A stretch of 64,000 nucleotides of DNA from Modicisalibacter ilicicola DSM 19980 (lineage in GTDB: Bacteria > Pseudomonadota > Gammaproteobacteria > Pseudomonadales > Halomonadaceae), in the NCBI RefSeq assembly GCF_900128925.1, contig NZ_FQUJ01000009.1, positions 47,268 through 111,267 on the forward strand, written 5' to 3'. Shown piece by piece: positions 24,777 through 36,365 of this stretch. The notes under the pieces are model-generated. The model was not told where the DNA came from. It did not search any database and saw only the letters and a program-made list of their open reading frames with translations. Position numbers and translations under genes: made by a program. Every line of letters starts with the position of its first letter. Positions within the stretch are counted from its first letter, which is position 1.

Positions 24777-25589
24777 TCACCACCAGGCGTGAAAGTGATG
24801 AACCGGCCCGTGGCCTCGGCCGACCGAGAGGCGCTCGCTCGCATGAAGTGCCTGGCCCAACCAGGCCTTGGCCTGCCGGACGGCCTCGTTCAGGCTACGG
24901 CCCCGGGCCAGGTAGGCCGTGATCGCCGAGGAAAGCGTGCAACCCGTGCCATGCAGGTTGTCGGTGGCCACGCGCTTGCCCTCGATCCATTGCCGTTCTT
25001 CGCTGGAGGCCAGCAGGTCATGGCAGTGTTCGCCGCGCAGATGGCCGCCCTTGATCAGCACGTGGTGAGTGCCCAGGCCAAGCAGGCCCGGCACCAGCGC
25101 CTCCATGGCCGTGGGGGTCTCGGCGGCCGGACCATCCAGCAGCACCGCCGCCTCGGGCAGGTTGGGAGTGATCAGATCCGCCAGCGGCACCAGTTCCTCG
25201 CGTACTGCCCGGATGCCGGCCTCGTCGACGAGCACGTCGCCGCTCTTGGCGACCATCACCGGGTCGAGGACGATCCAGCGGGGGCGTCGTTTCTCGAGGG
25301 CCTCGCGGATGACGAGGGCAACCTCGCGACTGGCGACCATGCCGATCTTGGCTGCCGCGACGTCCACGTCGTCGAGCAGGGCGTCGAGCTGGGCGGCGAT
25401 GAAGTCGGGCGGCACGGCATGTACGGCGCTCACCCCTCGGGTATTCTGTGCCGTCAGGGCGGTGATCACGCTGGTACCGTAGGCGCCCAGCGCCGAGAAG
25501 GTCTTGAGGTCCGCCTGGATGCCGGCGCCTCCCGAGGGGTCCGAGCCGGCGATCGTCAGGACATTGGGAACAGCAGAGGAGGTCGTCAT
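24777..25589 (-). CDS. thiD: Hydroxymethylpyrimidine/phosphomethylpyrimidine kinase
   Basis: This 270-residue ribokinase-fold enzyme phosphorylates HMP and HMP-P in thiamine synthesis. Signatures are [68 protein letters not shown], and the catalytic/anion-hole [14 protein letters not shown]. The start is set at 25589 by homology to the family N-terminus; the ribosome-binding site is weak. No TPP riboswitch fits in the 63-bp upstream gap and no other thi gene is present. Confidence 0.95.
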   Translation of the reverse strand: MTTSSAVPNVLTIAGSDPSGGAGIQADLKTFSALGAYGTSVITALTAQNTRGVSAVHAVPPDFIAAQLDALLDDVDVAAAKIGMVASREVALVIREALEKRRPRWIVLDPVMVAKSGDVLVDEAGIRAVREELVPLADLITPNLPEAAVLLDGPAAETPTAMEALVPGLLGLGTHHVLIKGGHLRGEHCHDLLASSEERQWIEGKRVATDNLHGTGCTLSSAITAYLARGRSLNEAVRQAKAWLGQALHASERLSVGRGHGPVHHFHAWW

Positions 25590-25652
25590 CGCATTGGTGG
25601 TCTTGAATTGCCCGGAAGACCCTAGCCTAAAACACTTCATGGCGATGGAGCC

Positions 25653-26081
25653 ATGCTGAGCCTGTTTCTGGTGGCCCTGGCCAGCGCCACCCTGCTGCCG
25701 GGCGGCTCCGAGGTGTGGCTGGCGCGCCAGTGGTGTGCGGGGGAGCCTGTCATGCTGCTGTGGGCGGTGGCCACCGCGGGCAATAGCCTGGGCAGCCTGG
25801 TCAACGTCGCCCTGGGGCGTTACGCGCGGCATTTCCAGCACCGGCGCTGGTTTCCGGCCTCACCCCGCAGCATGGCAAGAGCGGAAGCGTGGTATCGGGG
25901 AGTGGGTGAATGGAGCCTGCTGTTGTCCTGGGCCCCGCTCGTGGGCGACGCGCTCACGGTGGTGGCGGGGGTGCTGCGGCTGGCCTGGTGGCGGGCCGTG
26001 CTGTGGATCGTCCTGGCCAAGGGGGCGCGTTATGCCGTATTGCTCTTGTTGGCCCGAGCCTGGCTGATGCCACTTTGTTGA
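25653..26081 (+). CDS. YqaA-family inner-membrane protein
   Basis: This 142-residue protein has about four membrane segments. It matches YqaA/SNARE-associated (DedA-like) small proteins: [30 protein letters not shown], and [23 protein letters not shown]. DedA-type proteins act in lipid translocation, but the function of YqaA is not established. GGAG lies just before the ATG. Divergent from thiD. Confidence 0.87.
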   Translation: MLSLFLVALASATLLPGGSEVWLARQWCAGEPVMLLWAVATAGNSLGSLVNVALGRYARHFQHRRWFPASPRSMARAEAWYRGVGEWSLLLSWAPLVGDALTVVAGVLRLAWWRAVLWIVLAKGARYAVLLLLARAWLMPLC

Positions 26082-26235
26082 TTGTCGGAAGCGATCGCTG
26101 GTAAACCCCGCATGCTCTCCTATGCTTGTGGCTGTATTAGTGAATGCCGTGGCTTATGTTGCATGGCAACACGATTGACGCGACAGACCGTTCAGGCATC
26201 ATGGGTAGGAAGCCTGGTTTAGCGAGGGAATGTGC

Positions 26236-26649
26236 ATGGACCAGAAAACAGCGTTGATCGCCGAGTATTGGGGCATAGGCCTCTTTGTTCTCGCGGTTCT
26301 TGCCTTGTGCGTCTTCATGATCGGCATGTCCGCCATGCTGGGTGGGCGTAGCCAGGGGCGCAGCAAGACGCTTCCCTTCGAGAGCGGTATCGTCGGTGCC
26401 GGCAGTGCCCGACAGCCCTTCTCCGTCAAGTTCTACCTGGTCGCGATGCTCTTCGTCATCTTCGATATCGAGGCGGTATTCCTGTTCGCCTGGGCCGTCT
26501 CGGTACGCGAGGTGGGCTGGGCCGGTTTCTGGGGCGCGACGATATTCATCTTCATCCTGCTCGCCGGGCTCATCTACGATAGTCGTGTGGGAGCCCTGGA
26601 CTGGGCGCCCCAGGGGCGCAGCGGTAGACGCCGCGACAGCGGCGTCTGA
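26236..26649 (+). CDS. nuoA: NADH-quinone oxidoreductase subunit A
   Basis: This 137-residue protein has three membrane helices and is the first gene of the nuo operon. Family blocks are [42 protein letters not shown], with the conserved FDIE loop near the quinone tunnel. I favour ATG 26236, 7 nt after GAGGG; an ATG two codons earlier is too close. The 154-bp upstream gap presumably holds the operon promoter, but I see no clear consensus there. Confidence 0.96.
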   Translation: MDQKTALIAEYWGIGLFVLAVLALCVFMIGMSAMLGGRSQGRSKTLPFESGIVGAGSARQPFSVKFYLVAMLFVIFDIEAVFLFAWAVSVREVGWAGFWGATIFIFILLAGLIYDSRVGALDWAPQGRSGRRRDSGV

Positions 26650-26733
26650 CACAACGCAACGACAAGACTCGTCTCGGGCCACCGATGGCCTTGAAGTTTT
26701 TCGCTTTTGCTGGACTTTCGCTGGAGGAGTCGC

Positions 26734-27414
26734 ATGGCCTATACCCTGACGCGCGCCACCGATGCGGTAGCCACCGAGAATTCCCGCTACCCGCTGAACG
26801 AACGTCGGCGCGTCGAGGACCCGATGAAGCAGCAGGTGCATCGCAACGTGTTCACCGGCAAGCTCGAGGAGGTGCTCAACTCGGCGGTCAACTGGGGGCG
26901 CAAGAACTCGCTCTGGCCCTACAACTTCGGGCTCTCCTGCTGCTACGTGGAAATGACCACGGCCTTCACCGCGCCTCACGACATCGCCCGCTTCGGCGCC
27001 GAGGTCATTCGTGCCTCCCCGCGCCAGGCGGATTTCATGGTCATCGCCGGCACCTGCTTCCTCAAGATGGCGCCGGTCATCCAGCAGCTCTATGACCAGA
27101 TGCTCGAACCCAAGTGGGTGATCTCGATGGGCTCCTGTGCCAACTCCGGCGGCATGTACGACATCTATTCGGTAGTGCAGGGCGTCGACAAGTTCCTGCC
27201 GGTGGATGTCTACGTGCCGGGCTGCCCGCCGCGTCCCGAGGCGTTCCTGCAGGGGCTGCAGTTGCTCCAGGACTCGATCCAGGAAGAGCGCCGCCCGCTT
27301 TCCTGGGTAGTTGGTGACCAGGGTGTCTACCGCGCCGAGATGCCGTCTCAGCGCGAGAAGAATCGCGAATGGCGAATCCAGGCGACGGAGCTGCGCACAC
27401 CGGACAGCATCTGA
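26734..27414 (+). CDS. nuoB: NADH-quinone oxidoreductase subunit B
   Basis: This 226-residue subunit carries Fe-S cluster N2, which passes electrons to quinone. The four ligand cysteines are visible: the tandem pair in [10 protein letters not shown], one in [10 protein letters not shown], and [25 protein letters not shown] is also typical. GGAGGAG precedes the ATG at 26734. The 84-bp gap after nuoA holds no gene. Confidence 0.97.
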   Translation: MAYTLTRATDAVATENSRYPLNERRRVEDPMKQQVHRNVFTGKLEEVLNSAVNWGRKNSLWPYNFGLSCCYVEMTTAFTAPHDIARFGAEVIRASPRQADFMVIAGTCFLKMAPVIQQLYDQMLEPKWVISMGSCANSGGMYDIYSVVQGVDKFLPVDVYVPGCPPRPEAFLQGLQLLQDSIQEERRPLSWVVGDQGVYRAEMPSQREKNREWRIQATELRTPDSI

Positions 27415-27465
27415 GCCACTCATTCGGCACTCTACTCAACGCTGGCAAAGGAAGCTTTCAAATCC

Positions 27466-29244
27466 ATGAGCGTCGCGACACCGCCACCCGATACTCCCAC
27501 GACTCGTCACGATGCCGTCGTCGAGGCGCTCAAGCGGCGCTTCGGCGAGCAGGGGGTTCGAGAGCAGGCGACCCTGACCGGGTGGCCGGTGCTCTGGGTG
27601 GCACGCGAGGCATTGACCGAGGTGCTCGGGTTTCTGCGTGACAAGTCCCAGGCCTTCGAGATGCTCTACGACCTCTCGGCCATCGACGAACGCCTGCGCA
27701 GCCATCGTCGGGATTTGCCCGACGCGGATTTCACGGTCTTCTATCATCTGATGTCGCTGTCGCGGAACCGCGATGTCATCCTCAAGGTCGCCCTCGGCGA
27801 GACCGACCTGTCGCTCCCCAGCGTGGCCTCGATCTATCCCAACGCCAACTGGTACGAGCGGGAAGTCTGGGACATGTTCGGCATCACCTTCGAGGGCCAT
27901 CCGCACCTGACGCGCATTCTCATGCCGCCGACCTGGAACGGCCATCCGCTGCGCAAGGACCATCACGCCCGGGCCACCGAGTTCGACCCCTATACCCTCA
28001 CCGTGGTGGGGCAGGACAAGGAGCAGCAGGCGCTGAAGTTCGACCCGGAGCACTGGGGCATGCGCCGCAAGCACGACGACAGCGAGTTCATGTTCCTCAA
28101 CCTCGGCCCCAACCACCCTTCCGCCCACGGCGCCTTTCGCATCGTGCTGCAGCTCGACGGCGAGGAGATCATCGACTGCGTGCCGGACATCGGCTATCAC
28201 CATCGCGGCGCCGAGAAGATGGCGGAGCGTCAGTCCTGGCACAGCTTCATCCCGTATACCGATCGCATCGACTACACCGGCGGGGTGATGAACAACCTGC
28301 CCTACGTGCTGGCGGTGGAAAAGCTCGCCGGCATCCAGGTGACCGAGCGTGCCGCGACCATCCGCGTGATGCTGGCCGAGATGTTCCGCATCACCAGTCA
28401 CCTGCTCTTCCTGGGTACCTACCTGCAGGATCTGGGGGCCATGACGCCGGTGTTCTTCACCTTCACCGATCGCCAGAAGGGCTACGAGGTGATCGAGGCG
28501 ATCACCGGCTTTCGCATGCACCCGGCCTGGTATCGAATCGGTGGTGTGGCCCACGATCTGCCCAGGGGCTGGGAGAAGCTGGTGCAGGGCTTCCTCGACT
28601 GGATGCCCAAGCGACTCAGGGAGTACGAGCGGGCCATGATGGAAAATGCCATCGTGCGCGAGCGCACTCGCCACGTGGCCGCCCATACCACGACCGAGGC
28701 ACTGGCCTGGGGCATCACCGGTCCCAACCTGCGGGCCACCGGCTTCGACTTCGACCTGCGCAAGCAGCGTCCCTATTCGGGCTACGAGAACTTCGACTTC
28801 GAGATTCCGGTGGGGAGCAACGGCGACGCCTTCGACCGCGGCCAGCTGCGCATCGACGAGATGCGTCAGAGCCTGAGGATCATCCAGCAATGCGTCGACC
28901 ACATGCCGGCCGGCGACTACAAGGCGGATCACCCCTTGACCACGCCGCCGCCCCGGGAGCGCATGCTGCAGCACATCGAGACCTTGATCACCCATTTCCT
29001 GCAGGTCTCCTGGGGGCCGGTGCTCAAGCCCAACGAGTCGCTGCAGATGATCGAGGCCACCAAGGGCATCAACGGCTACTACCTGACCAGTGACGGCAAC
29101 ACCATGAGCTATCGTACCCGGATCCGCACCCCCAGCTTTCCGCATCTGCAGCACATTCCGGCACTGATGCGCGGCGGCTTCGTGCCGGATCTGATCGCCC
29201 ATCTGGGCAGCATCGACTTCGTCATGGCCGACGTGGACCGCTGA
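27466..29244 (+). CDS. nuoCD: NADH-quinone oxidoreductase fused subunits C and D
   Basis: This 592-residue fusion joins NuoC (about residues 1-190, with [31 protein letters not shown]) and NuoD (about 215-592, with [37 protein letters not shown], the quinone-site Tyr/His region and a C-terminal [12 protein letters not shown]). Fusion is usual in gammaproteobacteria such as E. coli. It forms the peripheral-arm connection and half the quinone pocket. Confidence 0.97.
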   Translation: MSVATPPPDTPTTRHDAVVEALKRRFGEQGVREQATLTGWPVLWVAREALTEVLGFLRDKSQAFEMLYDLSAIDERLRSHRRDLPDADFTVFYHLMSLSRNRDVILKVALGETDLSLPSVASIYPNANWYEREVWDMFGITFEGHPHLTRILMPPTWNGHPLRKDHHARATEFDPYTLTVVGQDKEQQALKFDPEHWGMRRKHDDSEFMFLNLGPNHPSAHGAFRIVLQLDGEEIIDCVPDIGYHHRGAEKMAERQSWHSFIPYTDRIDYTGGVMNNLPYVLAVEKLAGIQVTERAATIRVMLAEMFRITSHLLFLGTYLQDLGAMTPVFFTFTDRQKGYEVIEAITGFRMHPAWYRIGGVAHDLPRGWEKLVQGFLDWMPKRLREYERAMMENAIVRERTRHVAAHTTTEALAWGITGPNLRATGFDFDLRKQRPYSGYENFDFEIPVGSNGDAFDRGQLRIDEMRQSLRIIQQCVDHMPAGDYKADHPLTTPPPRERMLQHIETLITHFLQVSWGPVLKPNESLQMIEATKGINGYYLTSDGNTMSYRTRIRTPSFPHLQHIPALMRGGFVPDLIAHLGSIDFVMADVDR

Positions 29245-29246
29245 AC

Positions 29247-29771
29247 ATGAACGACACTGCTTCCTTCAACGCCCAGTCCGCGATCGCCACCGACGGCGAC
29301 GGCTTCGTCCTCCACGAGGAGGATCGCGATGCCATCCTGCATGAACGCGACCACTACGAGCAGCCGCAGGCCGCCTGCATCGAGGCGCTGAAGATCGTGC
29401 AGAAACGCCATGGTTGGGTGCCCGACGGGGCGATTCCCGCCATCGCCGGGGTGCTGGGCATCGGGGTCGCGAACGTAGAAGGCGTGGCCACCTTCTACAG
29501 CCTGATCTTTCGCCAGCCGGTGGGGCGCCACGTCATCCTGGTGTGCGACAGCAGTTCGTGTTTCCTGACCGGCTTCGACGAGTTGCGCGACGCCATCACC
29601 GCCGAGCTGGGCATCGACTTCGGCCAGACCACCGCGGATGGCCGTTTCACCCTGTTGCCGGTGTGCTGCCTGGGTGCCTGCGATCGCGGCCCGGCGCTGA
29701 TGATCGACGACGATACCTATGGTCCCGTGCCGCCGGACGCCGTGGCCGAGCTGCTGAAGGAGTATGCATGA
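29247..29771 (+). CDS. nuoE: NADH-quinone oxidoreductase subunit E
   Basis: This 174-residue thioredoxin-like subunit holds the 2Fe-2S cluster N1a. Ligands are in CDSSSC and CCLGAC, with the preceding [20 protein letters not shown] typical of the family. It starts 2 bp after nuoCD and overlaps nuoF by 4 bp, indicating tight coupling. Confidence 0.96.
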   Translation: MNDTASFNAQSAIATDGDGFVLHEEDRDAILHERDHYEQPQAACIEALKIVQKRHGWVPDGAIPAIAGVLGIGVANVEGVATFYSLIFRQPVGRHVILVCDSSSCFLTGFDELRDAITAELGIDFGQTTADGRFTLLPVCCLGACDRGPALMIDDDTYGPVPPDAVAELLKEYA

Positions 29772-31138
29772 GCACCAGCCGCAGATCGCTTCGCTATCAC
29801 TGCCAGCTGCGCCAGAGCGCCGGGGAGCGCCGCGCCGAGACCCATCCGCTGACCTGGCGGTTTCGCGAGGACGGCGCGCTGATCGGGCTCGAGGAGTACG
29901 TCGAAAAGGATGGCTACGCCGCCGTTCGGGAGGTGCTCGGCAATCAGTCGCCCCAGGATGTGATCGCCACCATGAAGGAGGCCAACGTGCGCGGCCGCGG
30001 CGGGGCAGGCTTCTCGGCCGGCTTGAAATGGAGCCTGACGCTGCAGGGCGGCGATCTGCCGCGAGGCTATCTGGTATGCAACGCCGACGAGATGGAGCCG
30101 GGCACCTTTAAAGACCGCCTGCTGCTCGAACAGCAGCCCCATCTGTTGATCGAGGGCATGATCCTCGGCGCCTACGCCAACAACTCCTGCTTCGGTTACA
30201 TCTTCCTGCGCGGTGAATACATCGAGGCGGCCAGAGCCCTGATCCAGGCCCTGAACGAGGCACGCGCCGCCGGCTGGCTGGGCAAGAACATCGCCGGCAG
30301 CGGCTTCGATTTCGATATCGCCCTGCACACCGGCGCCGGCCGCTACATCTGCGGCGAAGAGACGGCGTTGATCAGCTCCCTGGAGGGCCTGCGCGCCAAC
30401 CCGCGGACCAAGCCGCCCTTTCCCGGTCAGTCCGGCGCCTGGGGCAAGCCCACCGTGGTCAACAACGTCGAGACCCTGTGCAACGTACCGGCCGTGATGC
30501 GGCATGGCGCCGAGTGGTACCAAGGGCTCTCCGGCGGATTGAGCGATGACGGCGGCACCAAGCTCTACGGCGTCTCCGGGCGGGTCAACCGCACCGGCCT
30601 GTGGGAGCTGCCGATCGGTACCAGTGCCGCGGAACTGCTCGATCGCGCCGGCGGCATTCGCGACGGGCGCGCGCTCAAGACCTGGCTGCCCGGTGGCGGC
30701 AGTACCGGCTTCCTGCTGCCCGAGCATCTCGAACTGGCGCTGGATTTCGACACCATCGGCGAGTACGGCAGCCGTCTGGGCACCGGCCTGCTGACCGTGG
30801 TCACCGAGGAGCAGAGCGTGGTGTCCCTGGTACGCAACCTGGAGGCCTTCTTCGCCCGGGAATCCTGCGGCTGGTGCACCCCCTGCCGGGATGGCCTGCC
30901 CTGGACGCTGAAGATCCTGCAATCCCTGGAGCGCGGCGAGGGTGAGCAGGGCGACATCGAGCTGCTCGAGCAGCTGGCCAGCGACCTGGGCCCGGGCAAG
31001 ACCTTCTGTGCCCACGCCCCGGGGGCGGCCATGCCGCTGGAATCCTCCATCAGGCATTTTCGCGCTGAGTTCGAAGCCGGCATCGCTCATGAGCGCCGTG
31101 CCGCCCATGAGGACCCGATCCCGGCGGGCGGGGTATGA
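29768..31138 (+). CDS. nuoF: NADH-quinone oxidoreductase subunit F
   Basis: This 456-residue subunit oxidises NADH with FMN and 4Fe-4S cluster N3. Visible motifs are [17 protein letters not shown] (NADH/FMN glycine loop), [34 protein letters not shown] and the cluster block [12 protein letters not shown] with a later Cys in [10 protein letters not shown]. The ATG at 29768 overlaps the nuoE stop; longer upstream frames are shadows of nuoE. Confidence 0.97.
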   Translation: MSTSRRSLRYHCQLRQSAGERRAETHPLTWRFREDGALIGLEEYVEKDGYAAVREVLGNQSPQDVIATMKEANVRGRGGAGFSAGLKWSLTLQGGDLPRGYLVCNADEMEPGTFKDRLLLEQQPHLLIEGMILGAYANNSCFGYIFLRGEYIEAARALIQALNEARAAGWLGKNIAGSGFDFDIALHTGAGRYICGEETALISSLEGLRANPRTKPPFPGQSGAWGKPTVVNNVETLCNVPAVMRHGAEWYQGLSGGLSDDGGTKLYGVSGRVNRTGLWELPIGTSAAELLDRAGGIRDGRALKTWLPGGGSTGFLLPEHLELALDFDTIGEYGSRLGTGLLTVVTEEQSVVSLVRNLEAFFARESCGWCTPCRDGLPWTLKILQSLERGEGEQGDIELLEQLASDLGPGKTFCAHAPGAAMPLESSIRHFRAEFEAGIAHERRAAHEDPIPAGGV

Positions 31139-31161
31139 CGAACAGGCAGGGAGCACTCTAG

Positions 31162-33954
31162 ATGGCAACGATTCATGTGGACGGGCAGGCCTTTGATGTC
31201 GACGGCGCGGACAACCTGCTCCAGGCCTGCCTCACCCTGGGGCTGGATATCCCCTACTTCTGCTGGCATCCGGCCATGGGCAGCGTGGGTGCCTGTCGCC
31301 AGTGTGCCGTCAAGCAGTACAAGGACGCCGATGACGACCAGGGCATGCTGGTCATGTCCTGCATGACCCCGGCGGCGGACGACACCTGGATCTCCATCGA
31401 CGACGAGGAGGCCAAAGCCTTTCGCCAGGGTGTCATCGAATGGCTGATGATCAATCATCCCCACGACTGCCCGGTCTGCGAAGAGGGTGGTCACTGTCAC
31501 CTGCAGGACATGACGGTAATGACCGGCCACGACCGGCGCCGCTACCGCTTCCGCAAGCGCACCCATCGCAATCAGTACCTGGGGCCCTTCATCGGTCACG
31601 AGATGAACCGCTGCATCACCTGTTACCGCTGCGTGCGCTTCTACGACGACTACGCCGGCGGCGATGACCTCGGGGCCTTCGGTGCCAACGACAACATCTA
31701 TTTCGGACGCTACCAGGAAGGCGTGCTGGAAAGCGTCTTCTCCGGCAACCTGACCGAGGTCTGCCCGACCGGCGTATTCACCGACCGGACGCACTCGGAG
31801 CGCTATACCCGCAAGTGGGATCTGCAGTTCGCCCCGAGCATCTGCCACCAGTGCGCGGTGGGGTGCAACATCAGCCCGGGAGAGCGCTACGGTGATATCC
31901 GACGCATCGAGAACCGCTATCATGGCGATCTCAATCGCTACTTCCTGTGCGACCGGGGCCGGTTCGGCTATGGCTATGTCAATCGTGACGATCGGCCGCG
32001 CCTGCCGGAATGGCGCAGCGACACGGCGGACCAGAGCGTCACCCTGGAAGTGGATGCTGCTCTCGACCGGGGCGCCGACCTGCTGCGCAGCGCCCGTCGG
32101 GTTATCGGCATCGGTTCGCCGCGAGCGAGCCTCGAGAGCAATCATCAGTTGCGCGAACTGGTGGGCGAGGAGAACTTCTCGACCGGCATCGCCGCCCGGG
32201 AGCAGGAATGCCTGGAACGCATGCGCCGGCTCAATCGCGAGTGCGGGCTGCCGACGCCGACCCTGCGCGAGATCGAAGAGCACGATGCGGTACTGGTGCT
32301 CGGCGAGGACCTGATCCAGAGCGCTGCCCGGGTCGGCCTGTCGGTGCGCCAGGCGGTGCTGGGTCGCCGCGAGGAGCTGTCCCGGGCGCGTGACATTCCG
32401 GCCTGGAACGCCGAGGCGGTCAAGACCCTGGGCCAGGACAGCCGGCACCCCTTGTTCATCGCCTATCCGAGCCGTACCGGGCTCGACGGGATCAGCGAGG
32501 CAAGCTGGGCCCTGGCGGTGGATGACATTGCCCGGCTTGGCTTCGCCGTGGCCCATGCCATCGACGATGCGGCGCCACCCGTCGACGACCTCGACGAGGC
32601 AACCCGAGCCGAGGCCAGGCGTATCGCTTCGGCGCTGCTGGCGGCCCGGCGACCGCTGGTGATCAGCGGCGGCTCGCTAGGCGCCACGGCGATCCTCGAC
32701 GCTGCGGGCAATGTCGCGCGGGCCCTGGCGCGCCGTGCCCGGCGAGCCGGGTTGTCCCTGATCCGTCGCGAAGCCAACAGCACCGGCTTGAGCCTGATGG
32801 GAGGCCGGCCCCTGGAGTGGGCGCTGGACGAACTAGCGGCGCAGAAGGCCGACGCCGTGGTGGTGCTCGAGAACGATCTCCATGTCCGCTTGCCCCAGGC
32901 CAGGGTCGATGCGGCCCTGGCGGCGGCCGAGACCGTGATCGTCGTCGATCATCAGCGCACCCCCACCTGGGAGCGTGCCCATCTCGGGCTGCCGGCGGCG
33001 AGCTTCGCCGAGGGCGACGGCACCCTGGTCAATTTCGAGGGTCGCGCACAGCGCTTCTTCCAGGTCTTCGAGCCGCGCTACACCCGCCCCGAAGCGCGTA
33101 TCCACGAGAGCTGGCGCTGGCTTCACGCCCTCGAGGCCGGTCTCGCACGGCATCAGGTCGCCGGTATCATCCTCGATGACGTGACCCAGGCCTGCGCCAG
33201 TCGATACCCCGCCCTGGCGGGTATCGTCGAGGCCTCGCTGGATGCGGACTACCGGGTACGGGGGCTCAAGCTGGCGCGAGAGCCGCATCGTTACAGTGGC
33301 CGTACGGCGATGCGTGCCGATCTGGATGTCAGCGAGCCGCGCACGCCCCAGGACCCCGATACGCCCTTCGCCTTTTCCATGGAGGGCTACAACGGCTTCG
33401 ATCGGCCGCGCAAGGAGGTGGCCTTCGCCTGGGCGCCGGGCTGGAACTCGCCCCAGGCCTGGAACAAGTTCACCGACGAGGTGGGGGGCCATCTGCGGGC
33501 CGGCGACCCGGGTGTGCGGCTGCTGCATCCGCGTCCCGGTCAATACGCGTACGCATGCGACTTGCCCCGGGGCTTCACCGCTCGCGACGACGCCTGGCAG
33601 GTCGTTGTTCTGCCGCGGCTGTTCGGCGGCGACGAGACCTCCTCCCGGGCCGCGCCGATTGCCGAGCGTACCGAGCCCGCGACGCTGACGCTCTCGACGG
33701 ACGATGCCCAGCGCCTGGCTGTCGCCGAGGGTGAGACGCTCGCCATGGAAACGAAGAATGGTCGGCTCGTGCTGCCGCTGCGCCTCGATGCGGCACTGCC
33801 TGCCGGAGTGGTCGGGGTACCCGCGGGGCTGGCGCCAGCCCCGGTCTCGGGCGACTGGGCCACCGTCGCCAGGGTCTCTGAGCAACACAGCGATGGTGGC
33901 GATGTCCAGGCTCGGGATGCCAGGCGATCGCATGGCGGGGAGGATCGCCCATGA
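31162..33954 (+). CDS. nuoG: NADH-quinone oxidoreductase subunit G
   Basis: This 930-residue subunit carries several clusters: N1b 2Fe-2S ([18 protein letters not shown]...MSC), the His-Cys3 cluster ([14 protein letters not shown]), a 4Fe-4S pair ([16 protein letters not shown]), and the extra N7 cluster (CHQCAVGC with a later CDRGRFG), as in E. coli. The rest is a molybdopterin-oxidoreductase-like fold without cofactor. It overlaps nuoH by 4 bp. Confidence 0.97.
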   Translation: MATIHVDGQAFDVDGADNLLQACLTLGLDIPYFCWHPAMGSVGACRQCAVKQYKDADDDQGMLVMSCMTPAADDTWISIDDEEAKAFRQGVIEWLMINHPHDCPVCEEGGHCHLQDMTVMTGHDRRRYRFRKRTHRNQYLGPFIGHEMNRCITCYRCVRFYDDYAGGDDLGAFGANDNIYFGRYQEGVLESVFSGNLTEVCPTGVFTDRTHSERYTRKWDLQFAPSICHQCAVGCNISPGERYGDIRRIENRYHGDLNRYFLCDRGRFGYGYVNRDDRPRLPEWRSDTADQSVTLEVDAALDRGADLLRSARRVIGIGSPRASLESNHQLRELVGEENFSTGIAAREQECLERMRRLNRECGLPTPTLREIEEHDAVLVLGEDLIQSAARVGLSVRQAVLGRREELSRARDIPAWNAEAVKTLGQDSRHPLFIAYPSRTGLDGISEASWALAVDDIARLGFAVAHAIDDAAPPVDDLDEATRAEARRIASALLAARRPLVISGGSLGATAILDAAGNVARALARRARRAGLSLIRREANSTGLSLMGGRPLEWALDELAAQKADAVVVLENDLHVRLPQARVDAALAAAETVIVVDHQRTPTWERAHLGLPAASFAEGDGTLVNFEGRAQRFFQVFEPRYTRPEARIHESWRWLHALEAGLARHQVAGIILDDVTQACASRYPALAGIVEASLDADYRVRGLKLAREPHRYSGRTAMRADLDVSEPRTPQDPDTPFAFSMEGYNGFDRPRKEVAFAWAPGWNSPQAWNKFTDEVGGHLRAGDPGVRLLHPRPGQYAYACDLPRGFTARDDAWQVVVLPRLFGGDETSSRAAPIAERTEPATLTLSTDDAQRLAVAEGETLAMETKNGRLVLPLRLDAALPAGVVGVPAGLAPAPVSGDWATVARVSEQHSDGGDVQARDARRSHGGEDRP

Positions 33955-34931
33955 GCTGGCTGACACCTCAGGTCACGGCCATCATCATCGCCATGCTGCA
34001 GGCCCTGGCCGTCCTGCTCGGCGCAGTGTTGCTGGGCGCGGTGCTGACCGTGGTCGAGCGACGCCTGCTGGGGTTGTGGCAGGACCGCTATGGCCCCAAC
34101 CGGGTGGGACCGTTCGGCTCGCTGCAGCTGATCGCCGACATGCTCAAGATCTTCTTCAAGGAAGACTGGATCCCGCCTTTCGCCGATCGCACGCTGTTCG
34201 TCCTGGCGCCGGCCATCGCCATGGCCTCGCTGCTGCTGTCATTCATCGTCATTCCGATCACGCCCAACCTCTACGTGGCGGATCTGCATATCGGGCTGCT
34301 GTTCTTCCTCGCCATGGCCGGCATCAACGTCTACGCGGTGCTGTTCGGCGGCTGGTCGAGCGGCAACAAGTACGCGCTGATCGGCGCCATGCGCGCCTCG
34401 GCCCAGACACTCTCCTACGAGGTGTTCATGGGCCTGGCGCTGATGGGGGTGGTGGCCATCACCGGCTCCTTCAACATGCGCGACATCGTCAATGCCCAGG
34501 AAGGCTTCTGGTTCGTGATTCCGCAGTTCTTCGGCTTCTGTACCTTCCTGATCGCCGGCATCGCGGTGACCCACCGCCACCCGTTCGACCAGCCCGAGGC
34601 GGAGCAGGAGCTGGCCGACGGCTACCATATCGAGTATTCGAGCATGAAGTTCGGCATGTTCTTCATCGGCGAATACGTCGGCATGGTGCTGATCTCGGCG
34701 CTGATCGTCACCCTGTTCTTCGGCGGCTGGCACGGTCCCTGGCTGCCGCCCATCGTCTGGTTCGCGCTCAAGACCGGTTTCTTCCTGATGCTGTTCATCC
34801 TGCTGCGGGCGTCGCTGCCCAGGCCGCGCTACGACCGCGTGATGAGCTTCGGCTGGAAGGTCTGTCTGCCGCTGACCCTGATCAACCTATTGATAACCGG
34901 CGCCGTGATTCTGCTGGTGGCACCGGAATGA
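33951..34931 (+). CDS. nuoH: NADH-quinone oxidoreductase subunit H
   Basis: This 326-residue membrane subunit has eight or so helices and links the peripheral arm to the proton pumps. Typical blocks are [70 protein letters not shown], and [33 protein letters not shown], rich in the acidic residues of the E-channel. Confidence 0.97.
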   Translation: MSWLTPQVTAIIIAMLQALAVLLGAVLLGAVLTVVERRLLGLWQDRYGPNRVGPFGSLQLIADMLKIFFKEDWIPPFADRTLFVLAPAIAMASLLLSFIVIPITPNLYVADLHIGLLFFLAMAGINVYAVLFGGWSSGNKYALIGAMRASAQTLSYEVFMGLALMGVVAITGSFNMRDIVNAQEGFWFVIPQFFGFCTFLIAGIAVTHRHPFDQPEAEQELADGYHIEYSSMKFGMFFIGEYVGMVLISALIVTLFFGGWHGPWLPPIVWFALKTGFFLMLFILLRASLPRPRYDRVMSFGWKVCLPLTLINLLITGAVILLVAPE

Positions 34932-34947
34932 GCGAGGAGTGATCGAC

Positions 34948-35487
34948 ATGCTCATGTGGCTATTCAAAGGCACCTGGTCGCAACTGCGCACCCTGGGCAT
35001 GGTCTTCATGCATGCCTTTCGCAGGCGGGAAACGATCAATTACCCGGAAGAGAAGGTCTATCTGCCGCCGCGCTACCGGGGCCGCATCGTGCTGACCCGG
35101 GACCCGGACGGCGAGGAGCGCTGCGTGGCCTGCAACCTCTGTGCGGTGGCCTGCCCGGTGGACTGTATCTCGCTGCAGAAGGGCGAGAAGGAAGACGGTC
35201 GCTGGTACCCGGAGTTCTTCCGCATCAACTTCTCGCGCTGCATCTACTGCGGCATGTGCGAGGAGGCGTGCCCGACCTCGGCGATCCAGCTCACTCCGGA
35301 CTTCGAGATGAGCGAGTATCGCCGCCAGGAGCTGGTCTACGAGAAGGAGGATCTGCTTATCAACGGTCCCGGCAAGGACCACGACTACCACTTCTACAAG
35401 GTGGCCGGCCTCGCCATCGCCGGCAAGGACAAGGGGCGCGCGCAGAACGAGGAAGAGCCGGTGGACGTCAAGTCACTGCTTCCCTAG
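34948..35487 (+). CDS. nuoI: NADH-quinone oxidoreductase subunit I
   Basis: This 179-residue ferredoxin-like subunit has two 4Fe-4S clusters, N6a and N6b, in [15 protein letters not shown] and [16 protein letters not shown]. The start at 34948 is chosen since GAGGAG lies 8 nt upstream; the GTG three codons earlier overlaps that site. The acidic C-terminus ([13 protein letters not shown]) resembles halophile orthologs. Confidence 0.96.
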   Translation: MLMWLFKGTWSQLRTLGMVFMHAFRRRETINYPEEKVYLPPRYRGRIVLTRDPDGEERCVACNLCAVACPVDCISLQKGEKEDGRWYPEFFRINFSRCIYCGMCEEACPTSAIQLTPDFEMSEYRRQELVYEKEDLLINGPGKDHDYHFYKVAGLAIAGKDKGRAQNEEEPVDVKSLLP

Positions 35488-35514
35488 GAACTCATTCACC
35501 AGCAGGAATGAAAA

Positions 35515-36060
35515 ATGGAAGTCGCCTTCTATCTGAGTGGTCTCGTCGCCGTGCTGGCGACACTGGGAGTCATCACCAACACCAATCCGGTTCATGCGCT
35601 GCTCTACCTGGTCGTCTCGCTGATCGCCGTGGCGCTGGTGTTCTTTTCGCTGGGGGCCCCCTTCGCCGCGGCGCTGGAGGTGATCGTCTATGCCGGTGCG
35701 ATCATGGTGCTGTTCGTCTTCGTGGTCATGATGCTCAACCTGGGGGAAGCGGTGGTGGCCCAGGAGCGGGCCTGGCTCAAGCCGCGCACCTGGTTGGGGC
35801 CCGCGGTACTGGCGGCGGTGTTGCTGCTGACACTGATCGCCGCGTTGTGGCGTGGCGACATCGGGTTGGTGATCAGCGGCGAGACCCTGACCGCCAAGGC
35901 GGTGGGGACGACCCTGTTCGGCCCCTGGCTGCTGATCGTCGAACTGGCGGCGATGCTGCTGCTGGCGGCGCTGGTGACGGCGTCCCATGTGGGACGCCTC
36001 GCCGCCCCGGACAAGCCGCCGATGCACCAGGAAACCGGAGCAAGGAAGGAGGTGCGATGA
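35515..36060 (+). CDS. nuoJ: NADH-quinone oxidoreductase subunit J
   Basis: This 181-residue protein has five membrane helices. The helix 3 segment [20 protein letters not shown], containing the pi-bulge involved in coupling, is well conserved, as is [27 protein letters not shown]. It overlaps nuoK by 4 bp. Confidence 0.95.
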   Translation: MEVAFYLSGLVAVLATLGVITNTNPVHALLYLVVSLIAVALVFFSLGAPFAAALEVIVYAGAIMVLFVFVVMMLNLGEAVVAQERAWLKPRTWLGPAVLAAVLLLTLIAALWRGDIGLVISGETLTAKAVGTTLFGPWLLIVELAAMLLLAALVTASHVGRLAAPDKPPMHQETGARKEVR

Positions 36061-36365
36061 GCGGTGTACCGATGGAGCACGGCCTGGTGCTGGCAGCGAT
36101 ACTCTTTGCGCTGGGCCTGGCGGGACTGATGTTTCGCCGCAACATGGTGTTCATCCTGATGAGCCTGGAAATCATGCTCAACGCGGCGGGGCTGGCCTTC
36201 ATCGTCGGCGGGACGGCCTGGGGCCAGCCCGAGGGGCAGGCGATGTTCCTGCTGGTGATCACCCTGGCTGCCGCGGAGGCCAGCGTGGGGCTGGCCTTGC
36301 TGATTCAGCTCAATCACCGTTTCAAGACCCTGGATACCGATGCCGCCAGCAGGATGCGTGGATGA
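36057..36365 (+). CDS. nuoK: NADH-quinone oxidoreductase subunit K
   Basis: This 102-residue protein has three membrane helices. The conserved acidic residues of the proton channel lie in [14 protein letters not shown] and [16 protein letters not shown]. Overlaps of 4 bp with nuoJ and nuoL show tight translational coupling. Confidence 0.96.
   Translation: MSGVPMEHGLVLAAILFALGLAGLMFRRNMVFILMSLEIMLNAAGLAFIVGGTAWGQPEGQAMFLLVITLAAAEASVGLALLIQLNHRFKTLDTDAASRMRG

Noticed and set aside
25590..25652. Possible TPP riboswitch upstream of thiD
   Set aside because: Only 63 bp separate thiD from yqaA and no THI-box sequence is present.
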